This document shows positions 32,992 through 40,268 of a DNA stretch of 40,268 bases, in pieces (the stretch's first letter is position 1; every line of letters starts with the position of its first letter). Position numbers and translations under genes: made by a program. Under the pieces are notes generated by a model. The model did no database searches. It was not told where the DNA came from and saw only the letters and a program-made list of their open reading frames with translations. Source of the stretch: Desulfonatronovibrio sp. (GTDB lineage: Bacteria; Desulfobacterota; Desulfovibrionia; Desulfovibrionales; Desulfonatronovibrionaceae); contig PXDF01000050.1 in assembly GCA_003566455.1 (NCBI GenBank), forward strand, positions 1 to 40,268. The letters are read 5' to 3'.

Positions 32992-33340
32992 AATTTACTC
33001 CTAAAAGTGTGGCAAATTTGAAAATATTCTCTTATGAAAAATAAAAAGTCAAGCATGGCTTAGTTTGATATATGGTTGAGCCTGTTTTATGGACATCAAG
33101 AACTTTTTTAATTCTTACTTTAACTCATAATCTCTGATCCAGTTCGGTCAATTTGGATAAATTTCTCTGCCAAAGAATCTTAATGCTGTTCTATGAATTT
33201 GCCCTTTGACATATCTTGATTAAAAAAATCAGGCTCCTAATTAACCTTGATTTAAACAAACCTTTTTCATATTTTATAAATGCGAGCATAACACCGGAGT
33301 ATGCCTGAATACAAAGTAAATGGACAAGGGACAAAGATTG
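32992..33340. other. AT-rich divergent intergenic region between pdxJ and rlpA
   Basis: This 349-base gap is the longest gene-free stretch in the window and clearly richer in A/T than its surroundings. It separates the divergent pdxJ operon and rlpA. I see no tRNA, no riboswitch-like conserved element and no intrinsic terminator. It holds a fair promoter candidate for pdxJ (33023-33052) and a weaker one for rlpA (TTGATT at 33247-33252 with TATTTT at 33270-33275, spacer 17). TTGACA at 33206-33211 is a perfect -35 but has no -10 at a usable distance. Short ATG-led frames of 9 and 13 codons at 33034 and 33089 lack ribosome binding sites. Confidence 0.6.
33023..33052 (-). promoter_or_regulatory. 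Candidate sigma-70 promoter of the pdxJ operon
   Basis: On the - strand, TTGACT (33052-33047) matches the -35 box at five of six positions. AATATT (33028-33023) is a four-of-six -10 at an 18-base spacer. It ends about 30 bases before the pdxJ ATG, a sensible leader length for the only obvious start of this eight-gene operon. This is a sequence match only. Confidence 0.4.
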
Positions 33341-34114
33341 ATGAAAAATAAAAATTTCAAGAAAACCGCTGCTCTATTTTTACTATGGGTCATCATTGTC
33401 GGTATTCATGGATGCGCAAAAAAAATACATCCTCCCCCTGCCAAGCCCAGAGAAGCTGTAGTAAAAAAGACCCCCGAACCTGCTGATCAACATCTGGACA
33501 GGATACCAGCTACCCAGAGGCAATACACAGTCCTGGGTCAGACATACACTCCATTAAGCAGTCATAAAGGGTACATGGAAGAAGGAATCGCCTCGTGGTA
33601 TGGCCCTAAATTTCATGGTCTCAGGACGTCCAGCGGAGAAATATATAATATGTATGAAATGACTGCCGCCCACAGGCTCCTGCCCATGAATACCAAAGTC
33701 AGGGTTACCAATCTGGATAATGGAAGGGTTATTGACCTTAGAATCAATGATCGTGGACCGTTTTCTAAAGACAGAATAATTGACCTCTCGTTTGCTGCGG
33801 CCCGGGAGATTGAAATGATCGGTCCAGGCACAGCCAGCGTCAGGGTCGAGGCCATCGGCAGCGTCCCCAAATCCCAGTTGACCGGAAATTTTTATGTGCA
33901 GGTGGGTTCGTTTTCTTCCAGGGAAAACGCGGTAAGACTCATGGAAGAAATGAAGAAAAACGGCTATCCCGAAACAAGGCTCCAGGAATTCTCCAGAAAC
34001 AGCCAGCGGTTATGGAGAGTTCAGGCCGGAAGATTCAAAAACCTTTTGGCCGCTGAAAATGCTCACTCCAAGTTATTGGAAGAAATTCCCGGAGCATTCA
34101 TCATTGCTGATTGA
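33341..34114 (+). CDS. rlpA: RlpA-family septal-ring lipoprotein with SPOR domain
   Basis: RlpA proteins are peptidoglycan glycosidases (or inactive relatives) that act on denuded glycan at division sites. The N-terminus is a signal peptide with a poor lipobox ending IHGC (Cys25). Next is a double-psi beta-barrel (about residues 75-165) with GIASWYGPKFHGLRTSSGE and VRVTNLDNGR, then INDRGPFSKDRIIDLS containing the acidic catalytic-type residue. A C-terminal SPOR domain (about 182-255) runs from NFYVQVGSFSS to RLWRVQAGRF. The start is ATG 33341, nine bases after AAGGGA; an earlier ATG (33320) lacks a site. The last 14 bases overlap the convergent HU-like gene. Confidence 0.94.
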   Translation: MKNKNFKKTAALFLLWVIIVGIHGCAKKIHPPPAKPREAVVKKTPEPADQHLDRIPATQRQYTVLGQTYTPLSSHKGYMEEGIASWYGPKFHGLRTSSGEIYNMYEMTAAHRLLPMNTKVRVTNLDNGRVIDLRINDRGPFSKDRIIDLSFAAAREIEMIGPGTASVRVEAIGSVPKSQLTGNFYVQVGSFSSRENAVRLMEEMKKNGYPETRLQEFSRNSQRLWRVQAGRFKNLLAAENAHSKLLEEIPGAFIIAD

Positions 34115-34391
34115 TTTCAGACCTGAGCTTTCTGGAAAGCCTGAAAACAACAACTTTTCTCCCAGGTAAAGTTATTGACTCGCTGGTCTGGGGATTGCGT
34201 CCCTTTCGAGGCCTTTTCTCATATGTCTCAAATTTTCCGAATCCACTTACCAGCAGGGCATGGTCCTTTTTTATGGCCTTCTTGACGAGAGAAAGGAGAT
34301 GCTCTACCTGAGACTTGACTTCTGATCGCTTGCGGTCACTTCTTTCGTAAATCTTATCCACCAGATGCGCTTTGGTTAAAGTGTCGGCCAT
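34101..34391 (-). CDS. HU/IHF-family DNA-binding protein
   Basis: This small histone-like protein bends DNA. At 96 residues it has the DNABII fold: N-terminal helices (LTKAHLVDKIYERSDRKRSEVKS), the GFGKFETYEKRPRKGRNPQT block that forms the beta-arm, and a C-terminal FRLSRKLRSEIN. The arm motif and N-terminus resemble the IHF alpha type more than HU, but the subfamily cannot be settled. The start is ATG 34391 because GGAGG lies seven bases upstream; the ATG two codons earlier is too close to it. It is 80 bases downstream of the HIT gene and overlaps the rlpA 3' end by 14 bases on the opposite strand. Confidence 0.92.
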   Translation of the reverse strand: MADTLTKAHLVDKIYERSDRKRSEVKSQVEHLLSLVKKAIKKDHALLVSGFGKFETYEKRPRKGRNPQTSESITLPGRKVVVFRLSRKLRSEINQQ

Positions 34392-34471
34392 TTTCATCCC
34401 TCCTGTAACTTATTTCTAGGTATCAGAATAAAGTAAATCCAGCGTAATAAATATTAAAAAAATCCCAAAGG

Positions 34472-34891
34472 TCATGACATTGAAATTCCGGATTCTATTC
34501 TTTCAGCCACATCATTCATTTCATCAGTGCTTTCATAGGAATTCTGGGGCCAAAGTTTAAGTCCATCTTTAAAAAACCTGGGGATAAGGTGATAGTGAGC
34601 ATGCATGACCAGCTGGCCAGCAGCTTCAAAATTGTTCATACCTATGTTGAAACCATCAGCCTTGAGCCCATTTATCAGACCCTGTCCCACTTTCTGAATT
34701 GCGTCCTGTAGCTCTGAAGCCAGAGCTCCTGGCAAATCAAGGATATTGACCATGTGTTTTTTTGGTATTAGCAGAGTGTGGCCCTTGATAACAGGAGATA
34801 TATCCAGGAAAGCCAGAATATTGCCGGTCTCGTAAACCTTGACGCAGGGAATATTACCCTGGACAATCTGACAAAATATGCAATCTTTCAT
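34472..34891 (-). CDS. HIT-family nucleotide-binding protein
   Basis: The 139-residue protein has the histidine-triad motif HAHYHLI near residue 99 and the family opening CIFCQIVQGNIPCVKVYE with a CxxC pair. The middle holds FLDISPVIKGHTLLIPKKH. The closest functional class is the HinT/Fhit-like purine nucleoside phosphoramidase or dinucleotide hydrolase group; the substrate is not deducible. The Cys pair near the N-terminus could bind zinc, as in some HIT proteins. It is divergent from the radical SAM gene across a 98-base spacer and may be transcribed into the HU-like gene downstream. Confidence 0.93.
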   Translation of the reverse strand: MKDCIFCQIVQGNIPCVKVYETGNILAFLDISPVIKGHTLLIPKKHMVNILDLPGALASELQDAIQKVGQGLINGLKADGFNIGMNNFEAAGQLVMHAHYHLIPRFFKDGLKLWPQNSYESTDEMNDVAERIESGISMS

Positions 34892-34945
34892 CTTTGATCC
34901 TCCAGCCAGCTGTGGTCAGCATAAAAGTATTCCTGTAAGATTTCC

Positions 34946-34972
34946 ATTATCCGACCTTATACTGTTTTGCAA
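34946..34972 (-). promoter_or_regulatory. Candidate promoter for the HIT gene
   Basis: On the - strand, TTGCAA (34972-34967, four of six) and GATAAT (34951-34946, five of six) are separated by 15 bases, shorter than ideal. They lie in the divergent spacer between the HIT and radical SAM genes. On the + strand TATACT at 34958-34963 could serve the radical SAM gene but has no good -35. Confidence 0.25.
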
Positions 34973-34989
34973 CCCCTGGATTTATTTAT

Positions 34990-36036
34990 ATGAAAAGAGC
35001 ATCCATGTGGTCTATCCAATTTAAGCATCCTGAGCCAAAAAAAAACAAAAACCCGGTCTGGCCTGTCTTTACTCCCTTTGCCGGATGTCCTTTCAAGTGC
35101 ATTTATTGCTCGCAGTTCGCACTAACCGGACAAACAGACATAACTCTGAAGCAGATTGCTCCACATGTGACGGAAGAAATACTGGCAAGGCATCAGAAAA
35201 ACTGCCGGCCGATTTCCATTGGTTTTTTTGGAGGCACCTTCACCGGAATAAATCAGAAGGACATGATCTTTCTTCTTAAACAGGCATGCAAGCTGAAAAA
35301 AAGTGGAGCTGTCAACCACATCCGCTGCTCAACCCGACCGGACTTTATCAATGAAAATATTTTGAACATCCTCAAGGCTTATAACCTGGACATGATTGAA
35401 CTTGGTATTCAGAGCTTTGACAACAACACCCTTAAATCATCAGGCCGGGGATATTCTTCCTCCCTGGCAATAGAGGCCTGCCTCATGGTCAAAGAACAAG
35501 ACCTTGAACTGGGAGTTCAACTTATGCCTGGACTCCCCGGGTCGGAATTAACTGGCTTTGACATGGACATCAGGATAACTGAGTATATCGCGCCTGATAT
35601 TGTGCGCATTTACCCCTGCCTTGTCTTGAAGAACACACCCCTGGCCGCCTTAATGAATAAGGGCCATTATAAGCCCTGGAACCTGCAAACCACTGTCTCA
35701 AACATATCCAGAGGCCTTTTGAAACTGTGGCTGAGTAATATTCCGGTTATCAGGATAGGCCTGAGCCCTGAACCAAGCCTGATAAAAAACATTCTGGCCG
35801 GACCATGGCATCCGGCCCTTGGTTCAATATGCAGGTCAGACGCGCTGAAAAACTATTTCCTGTCCCGTCTGGAAACGATCCAAGAAAAGCCCCTGGTGAT
35901 CAATATTCCTGAAAGGTATGCAAGTGACTTCTGGGGCTATAAAAAAATGAACGCCAGGTCTTACGCTGAAAAAGGCATCACCAGGGAAAAGGTCATCACC
36001 TGGGAAAAAGATTCTTTCAGGGTTTACTTTTCCTGA
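34990..36036 (+). CDS. Radical SAM protein, Elp3-like N-terminal type
   Basis: The Fe-S motif CPFKCIYC (near residues 33-40) and a glycine-rich GFFGGTFTGI identify a radical SAM enzyme. RCSTRPDFIN, then MIELGIQSFDN, and VQLMPGLPG match the pattern shared by Elp3 and the bacterial YhcC/TTE-like proteins. The 348-residue protein lacks the GNAT domain of true Elp3. The C-terminal third (about 240-348) has no recognisable domain. The substrate is unknown; tRNA modification and oxygen-independent haem-type chemistry are both seen in relatives. It is a single-gene unit. Its last 13 bases overlap the 3' end of the convergent thrC. The start ATG has no strong Shine-Dalgarno. Confidence 0.87.
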   Translation: MKRASMWSIQFKHPEPKKNKNPVWPVFTPFAGCPFKCIYCSQFALTGQTDITLKQIAPHVTEEILARHQKNCRPISIGFFGGTFTGINQKDMIFLLKQACKLKKSGAVNHIRCSTRPDFINENILNILKAYNLDMIELGIQSFDNNTLKSSGRGYSSSLAIEACLMVKEQDLELGVQLMPGLPGSELTGFDMDIRITEYIAPDIVRIYPCLVLKNTPLAALMNKGHYKPWNLQTTVSNISRGLLKLWLSNIPVIRIGLSPEPSLIKNILAGPWHPALGSICRSDALKNYFLSRLETIQEKPLVINIPERYASDFWGYKKMNARSYAEKGITREKVITWEKDSFRVYFS

Positions 36037-37472
36037 TCCAGCTCAAGCATTTTTGCGATTTTTTCCACCGCTGCCCTTGTAAAGTCCTGTTTTGTGAGTT
36101 TATCTCTGTCCTCTATGCTCAATATCTGGAAGGGCAGATTCATGTACTGCTTTTTTGGTCTGATTTCATACTCAGGCGGGAAACTGTTTGAAAAGTACAT
36201 TTCCTGAAACCCGCTGAACTTAAGAGTATGGGCCGTGGAGTCGAGAACCGCAGTTTCATGCTTTTCCAGAATTCCCAGCTCCCTGGCTCGCAACATTCCG
36301 GCCAGGCATTCACCTCCCTGAGTGCAGGCGATATGTCCATTCTGATTGGCCAGAAGCATCCCCTCTATAATAGCCTGTTCTTCTACCTGCACAACATGAA
36401 AACTCCCGGGACCCTGAATTTTTTCATATTTATCGACCAGAGACCTGACCCTGGGAAAAGATACCGGATTGCCGATCATGGCAGCCTGGGCAACACTTGG
36501 ACTCACCTCTACCGGTTTGAATCTTCTACTGTCCGGTTGTTCCTGATAGTATCTGAAAACAGGATCAGCATGACTGGATTGAACCCCGAAAATTCTTGGG
36601 AGCTCATCAATTATATCAAGTTCTTTGAGTTTCATCAGCCCGGCCATGACAGCAGTAATGTTTCCTGCGTTGCCGATGGGAATGAACAATGCCTTCCCGG
36701 CCAGATCCCAATTATACCATTGAGCCGTCTCAAAAGCGTAACTTTCCTGTCCCAGGATCCGCCAGGCGTTTTTAGAATTGAGAAGGGCCACCCTGAAGTT
36801 GTCTGCCAGATACTCTACCACCTTCATGCAGTCATCAAAAAAACCGGGCAACTCAACAACGTGGGCGCCGCTGCCAAGAGGCTGAGAAATCTGCTGGCTG
36901 GTCACCCTGCCCTGGGGAAGTATTACAACGGATTTGAATGGAGCGCCGGCATACGCTCCGTATAGAGCGGCTGAAGCTGATGTGTCTCCTGTTGATGCGC
37001 AGATAGTCAATACCTGGTTCCAGCCTTTTTCCCGGGCCATTTTTTTTAAATAACTGAACGCACAGGCCATGCCTCTGTCCTTAAAAGAGGCACTGGGGTT
37101 TTGTCCGTCATTTTTAAAGGCAAATCTCTGCCCCAATAAAAACTCAAGGTGCTGGCTGGCTGGAATAACAGGGGTATTAGCTTCGCCCAAATATATGATG
37201 TCATCTTTTTCAACCACTGGGGCGATAAGCTCATAGAACCTGAATATCCCCCGCAGGGTGTTTTCTTTGGTCGCGGCCCTGTTATCAAATTTATCCCGCC
37301 ACTTTTCGCCGGAAGTTTTTTTCAGGATATCAAAGGAGTTGTCCCGCAAAAGAAATACGCCCCTGCATTTCGGACAGGTATAATGGAGCTTTTCTATGGA
37401 AAAGGCTTCATTGCACCCCAGGCAGAAATATTCCATCCGACCTCTGTAAGTTGGAAAAGCATTGCTATTCAT
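36024..37472 (-). CDS. thrC: Threonine synthase
   Basis: ThrC converts O-phosphohomoserine to threonine with PLP. An N-terminal zinc-ribbon-like segment (Cys17, Cys20, Cys33, Cys36) is typical of this long class. The PLP lysine is Lys131 in NPSASFKDRGMA. The phosphate-binding GNAGNITAVMAGL and STGDTSASAALYGAYAG are present. The 482-residue length fits the class. The start ATG has GAGG five bases upstream. It is the last gene of the rny-tyrS-ubiA-thrC run and 43 bases after the prenyltransferase gene. With lysC elsewhere in the window, two steps of the aspartate family are present; hom and thrB are not. Confidence 0.95.
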   Translation of the reverse strand: MNSNAFPTYRGRMEYFCLGCNEAFSIEKLHYTCPKCRGVFLLRDNSFDILKKTSGEKWRDKFDNRAATKENTLRGIFRFYELIAPVVEKDDIIYLGEANTPVIPASQHLEFLLGQRFAFKNDGQNPSASFKDRGMACAFSYLKKMAREKGWNQVLTICASTGDTSASAALYGAYAGAPFKSVVILPQGRVTSQQISQPLGSGAHVVELPGFFDDCMKVVEYLADNFRVALLNSKNAWRILGQESYAFETAQWYNWDLAGKALFIPIGNAGNITAVMAGLMKLKELDIIDELPRIFGVQSSHADPVFRYYQEQPDSRRFKPVEVSPSVAQAAMIGNPVSFPRVRSLVDKYEKIQGPGSFHVVQVEEQAIIEGMLLANQNGHIACTQGGECLAGMLRARELGILEKHETAVLDSTAHTLKFSGFQEMYFSNSFPPEYEIRPKKQYMNLPFQILSIEDRDKLTKQDFTRAAVEKIAKMLELDQEK

Positions 37473-37515
37473 TACTGCCTCATAAGGATTGGACTGGTAT
37501 CCATGTCTGCATAAT

Positions 37516-38382
37516 TTACCTCAATGCAATATCCCCTAGCACTCCCAGCAAGAGAAGAACAGCTACCATGCCGTTCAGGGTAAAAAACGAAACATTGATC
37601 TTCTGCAGATTACCGGGCGAGATAATCCTGTGTTCAACCAACAATACACCTGATAAAGCCATCCAGGCCAGATAAAAGGGCCAGGCGGCTGAAACTATAA
37701 CACCGGAAAGAACAAAAAACAGGGACGCGTTAACATGACAAAAGCCAGACAAAACAAAAGCGGTTTCAAGTCCATATTTTCCTGGTATTGAATAGAGTTT
37801 TTTTTCCTTATCAAAACTGACATCCTGACTGGCATAAAGAATATCAAAACCAGCCACCCAGAAAAGGACGCCCAGAAAAATCAGAAAAGGGGCAAGGGCA
37901 AAGGCTGGTTCGTATGCGATCCATCCAGCCAGGGGGGCCAGACCCAGAACAGAACCCAGAAAAAAATGGCACAGGCTGGTAAACCTCTTTGTATAGCTGT
38001 ATAAAGCTGACCATCCAAGAGCAAAAAAAGACAGATAAAAACAGAGAGCGTTTAAAAACGCGCAGGATACTACAAAGACAACCGCGGTAATCCCCAGAAA
38101 AAAATATGACTCCCTGATGGTGATTTCCCCTGTGACTAAAGGCCAGTTCTGAGTGCGCTTGTTTTCTCTGTCAAATTTAAGGTCAGCAATACGGTTGAAG
38201 GTCATGGCAAATGAACGCACAGCAACCATGGCCAAGGTCAGAAAAATAAAGGTAACCCACCCAGGCCAGCCTGAAGCTGACCAGAAAACTCCCATATAAG
38301 CGAATGGAAGAGCAAAAACAGAATGCTCGATTTTTATCATTCTGGCCCATATCACGGCCTTATAGAATAGAGCGCCTTGCAT
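37516..38382 (-). CDS. mqnP: UbiA-family prenyltransferase, probable MqnP of the futalosine menaquinone pathway
   Basis: This membrane enzyme transfers a polyprenyl chain to an aromatic acceptor. It has about eight hydrophobic segments in 288 residues. The first Asp-rich motif reads NRIADLKFD, with Arg in place of the first Asp of NDxxD. The second, DILYASQDVSFD, binds the diphosphate through magnesium. The NR-x-x-D form together with YASQD is characteristic of the MqnP/UbiA-like group of epsilon- and deltaproteobacteria, which prenylate a naphthoate intermediate. A classical 4-hydroxybenzoate UbiA is less likely, since sulfate reducers use menaquinone. No other mqn gene is nearby. It is 92 bases after tyrS. 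Confidence 0.87.
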   Translation of the reverse strand: MQGALFYKAVIWARMIKIEHSVFALPFAYMGVFWSASGWPGWVTFIFLTLAMVAVRSFAMTFNRIADLKFDRENKRTQNWPLVTGEITIRESYFFLGITAVVFVVSCAFLNALCFYLSFFALGWSALYSYTKRFTSLCHFFLGSVLGLAPLAGWIAYEPAFALAPFLIFLGVLFWVAGFDILYASQDVSFDKEKKLYSIPGKYGLETAFVLSGFCHVNASLFFVLSGVIVSAAWPFYLAWMALSGVLLVEHRIISPGNLQKINVSFFTLNGMVAVLLLLGVLGDIALR

Positions 38383-38474
38383 ATTGTCCGCCTTGAAGCA
38401 ATTGAAGGATTTAAATCTTAATCAAAATGATATGCTGATTTATTTCAGGCGATTAAAAATTTGTGAGCAAAACT

Positions 38475-39677
38475 TCAGCTAACAATAACTTTAAGAAATC
38501 TTTTTTTGCCAACTTTAAGCACATGTTCGCCGACAACCAGAACTTGCTCTGGATCAGTCAGCTTTTTTCCCTCATGAAGGCCAACAGCGTTCTGTTTACA
38601 AAGCCTCCTGGCTTCGCCCCTGGAAGGGCACAGCCCGCTTTCCCAGAGAATATCAACAAGGCGCTTGTTGTCGCAACCCTGAACATTCAGTTCCTTTATG
38701 TCCCGGGGGAGATTATGTTTGGCAAAAACCTGGTTAAAGTTTTCTCTTTCAGAATAAGCTGCCTCAGGTCCGTAAAAGCGTGAGGTTATTTCCTGAGCAA
38801 GTTCTTCTTTGCATGTTTTTGGATGCAGTGCACCTTTTTCCACATCTTCTTTCATCTGCAGAATTTCCTGCATATCCCTGTCTGATAAGAGCTCATAATA
38901 TCTCCACATTAGATCATCGGAAATGGACATGAGCTTTCCGAACATATCAGCAGACGGCTCTTCAATGCCGATATAGTTGCCCAGTGACTTGCTCATCTTC
39001 TGAACCCCGTCAGTACCCTCAAGAATTGGCATGGTAATTATAACCTGAGGTTCCTGACCGTATTCTCTTTGCATAACCCTGCCCATTAAAAGGTTGAATT
39101 TCTGGTCTGTACCCCCAAGCTCCACGTCGGCTTCAAGGACGACCGAATCGTAACCCTGTACCAGGGGATACAAAAATTCATGAATGGCAATTGGTTGGTT
39201 CTCTTTGTATCTTTTTTCAAAATCATCGCGTTCCATCATTCTGGCTACTGTATATCTGGAGCACAGATCTATGAAATCAGCAGCCCGAAATTTATCCATC
39301 CAGGCAGAGTTAAAGACCAGTTCTGTTTTTGCCGGGTCAAGGATCTTGAAAATCTGTCGCTTGTAGGTTTCCGCATTCTGAATAACCTGCTCCCGGGTCA
39401 GCTTTTTGCGTGTTTCAGATTTTCCTGAGGGGTCGCCTATCATCCCTGTAAAGTCGCCGATGAGAAAAATAACCTTGTGCCCCAAGTCCTGAAAATGCTT
39501 AAGCTTCTGGATAAGCACGGTGTGCCCCAGGTGAAGGTCAGGGGCTGTTGGGTCAAAACCGGCCTTTACCCTGAGACACTTTTTTCTGGACAATTTATCT
39601 TTTAATTCATTCTTATCGATAATCTCAACGCTTCCACGCCTTATTAACTCCATAGAATCTTCCGGATCAAATACCAT
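38475..39677 (-). CDS. tyrS: Tyrosyl-tRNA synthetase
   Basis: TyrRS charges tRNA-Tyr. The class I HIGH motif appears as HLGH (residues 49-52) in [15 protein letters not shown], and KMSKS is intact in [15 protein letters not shown]. The tyrosine-binding [15 protein letters not shown] follows the TyrZ-type pattern, and a C-terminal S4 RNA-binding domain (about 335-398) ends the protein. The 400-residue length is normal. It begins 33 bases after the rny stop. The region between it and the prenyltransferase gene (92 bases) is AT-rich and shows no clear terminator. Confidence 0.97.
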   Translation of the reverse strand: MVFDPEDSMELIRRGSVEIIDKNELKDKLSRKKCLRVKAGFDPTAPDLHLGHTVLIQKLKHFQDLGHKVIFLIGDFTGMIGDPSGKSETRKKLTREQVIQNAETYKRQIFKILDPAKTELVFNSAWMDKFRAADFIDLCSRYTVARMMERDDFEKRYKENQPIAIHEFLYPLVQGYDSVVLEADVELGGTDQKFNLLMGRVMQREYGQEPQVIITMPILEGTDGVQKMSKSLGNYIGIEEPSADMFGKLMSISDDLMWRYYELLSDRDMQEILQMKEDVEKGALHPKTCKEELAQEITSRFYGPEAAYSERENFNQVFAKHNLPRDIKELNVQGCDNKRLVDILWESGLCPSRGEARRLCKQNAVGLHEGKKLTDPEQVLVVGEHVLKVGKKRFLKVIVS

Positions 39678-39710
39678 TTTGCCTTTTCTCCTGAAATCTT
39701 TCCCTGTGAT

Positions 39711-40268
39711 TTACTTGGCGTAACCAACCGCACGCTTCTCCCGGATGACCGTGACCTTGATCTGGCCCGGATAAGTCATGTTTTCCTCAATTTTTTGAGC
39801 TATATCCTTGCATAATAGATGCGTTTTATCATCGTCAACTTGATCACAGTCTACCATAACCCTGACTTCCCTTCCGGCCTGAATGGCAAAGGACCTGTTT
39901 ACACCATCAAAGCTTGTAGCGATTTTTTCCAGCTCTTCCAGGCGATTTACATAATTTTCCAGAAGCTCCTTCCTGGCTCCGGGCCTGGCACCTGACAGGC
40001 TGTCAGCCGCCTGAACCAGCACGGCAAGAACGGTCATGGGTTGAACATCCTCATGGTGAGCGGCGATTGCGTGAATGATCTCCCTTGACTCATTGAATTT
40101 TTTGGCCAGGTCAGAACCAATTATTGCGTGAGGACCCTCCACTTCGTGGTCCACTGCTTTGCCCAGGTCGTGCAGCAGCCCCGCCCGTTTAGCTTTTTTC
40201 TGATCAATCCCCAGCTCAGCTGCCATGATTCCACACAAAAAAGCCACTTCAATGGAGTGCTGCAGCAC
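39711..40268 (-). CDS. rny: Ribonuclease Y, C-terminal part (truncated by window edge)
   Basis: RNase Y is a membrane-anchored endoribonuclease that starts mRNA decay. Only its last 186 codons are present, and the reading frame is open to the right edge of the window. The HD domain motif [12 protein letters not shown] (within the first 45 residues seen) and [12 protein letters not shown] are clear. [27 protein letters not shown] and the terminal [18 protein letters not shown] are hallmarks of this family. The N-terminal membrane helix and KH domain lie outside. It precedes tyrS by 33 bases and is probably its operon leader. Confidence 0.96.
   Translation of the reverse strand: MLQHSIEVAFLCGIMAAELGIDQKKAKRAGLLHDLGKAVDHEVEGPHAIIGSDLAKKFNESREIIHAIAAHHEDVQPMTVLAVLVQAADSLSGARPGARKELLENYVNRLEELEKIATSFDGVNRSFAIQAGREVRVMVDCDQVDDDKTHLLCKDIAQKIEENMTYPGQIKVTVIREKRAVGYAK

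Noticed and set aside
33206-33211. Perfect TTGACA in the pdxJ-rlpA spacer
   Set aside because: No acceptable -10 within 15-19 bases downstream on that strand.
33034-33354. Repeated 14-mer ATGAAAAATAAAAA at 33034 and 33341
   Set aside because: A-rich sequence in an AT-rich region with only two copies; the first is followed by a stop after nine codons and has no ribosome binding site.
1-40268. Mobile elements, phage genes, CRISPR, toxin-antitoxin or defence systems
   Set aside because: No transposase, integrase, direct-repeat array, restriction or known defence motifs were seen; gene content and compact operons look like core chromosome throughout.

Overview
The window is a gene-dense stretch of bacterial chromosome with no mobile elements, tRNA or rRNA genes, or CRISPR. 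The content points to a sulfate-reducing deltaproteobacterium of the Desulfovibrionales. The evidence is a siroheme-dependent haem pathway (ahbC, hemB, ahbD and an Lrp-like siroheme decarboxylase subunit), a short EF-Ts, a methionine synthase without its reactivation domain, a citramalate synthase, and an MqnP-type prenyltransferase of the futalosine menaquinone route. Base composition looks mid-40s % GC by eye (not computed). The assignment is inference from gene content.

Layout. (1) 1-6536, + strand: end of rpsB, tsf, a clear intrinsic terminator, then pyrH-frr-uppS-cdsA-dxr-rseP-tsaB. This run covers translation, UMP kinase, ribosome recycling, isoprenoid and phospholipid precursors, envelope proteolysis and t6A tRNA modification. 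(2) 6746-11996, + strand: a zinc-ribbon/Yip1 membrane protein, a small coiled-coil protein, then ahbC-hemB-ahbD-ahbA/B. (3) 12031-14899, - strand: an unknown coiled-coil protein, rpiB and tkt (non-oxidative pentose phosphate). (4) 15016-19292, - strand: rpoH, an HD-domain protein, a TPR lipoprotein and a LolB-like lipoprotein, ending in a probable terminator. (5) 19532-25111, + strand: metH, argA-like acetyltransferase, hpt, a zinc-ribbon/DUF3426-like membrane protein, radA; a 25-codon candidate small ORF with a perfect Shine-Dalgarno lies upstream of metH. (6) 25113-32991, - strand: one compact operon pdxJ-acpS-nnr-CBS-tsaE-lysC-cimA-rarA. (7) 32992-40268: an AT-rich divergent spacer, rlpA (+), HU/IHF-like and HIT genes (-), a radical SAM Elp3-like gene (+), then rny(partial)-tyrS-ubiA/mqnP-thrC on the - strand.

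How it fits together. Most genes are housekeeping. The ahb/hemB group is a near-complete module for making haem from siroheme by decarboxylation, deacetylation and final propionate decarboxylation. dxr, uppS and mqnP belong to isoprenoid and quinone synthesis. lysC and thrC (threonine) and cimA (isoleucine via citramalate) form an amino-acid theme. tsaB and tsaE are two of the t6A enzymes, in different operons.

I did not find a convincing undescribed system. The observations most worth checking are the apparent CUG start of uppS, the small ORF between rpoH and metH, the single siroheme decarboxylase subunit next to two uncharacterised genes that may belong with haem synthesis, and the nearly overlapping 3' ends at three of four convergent gene pairs.
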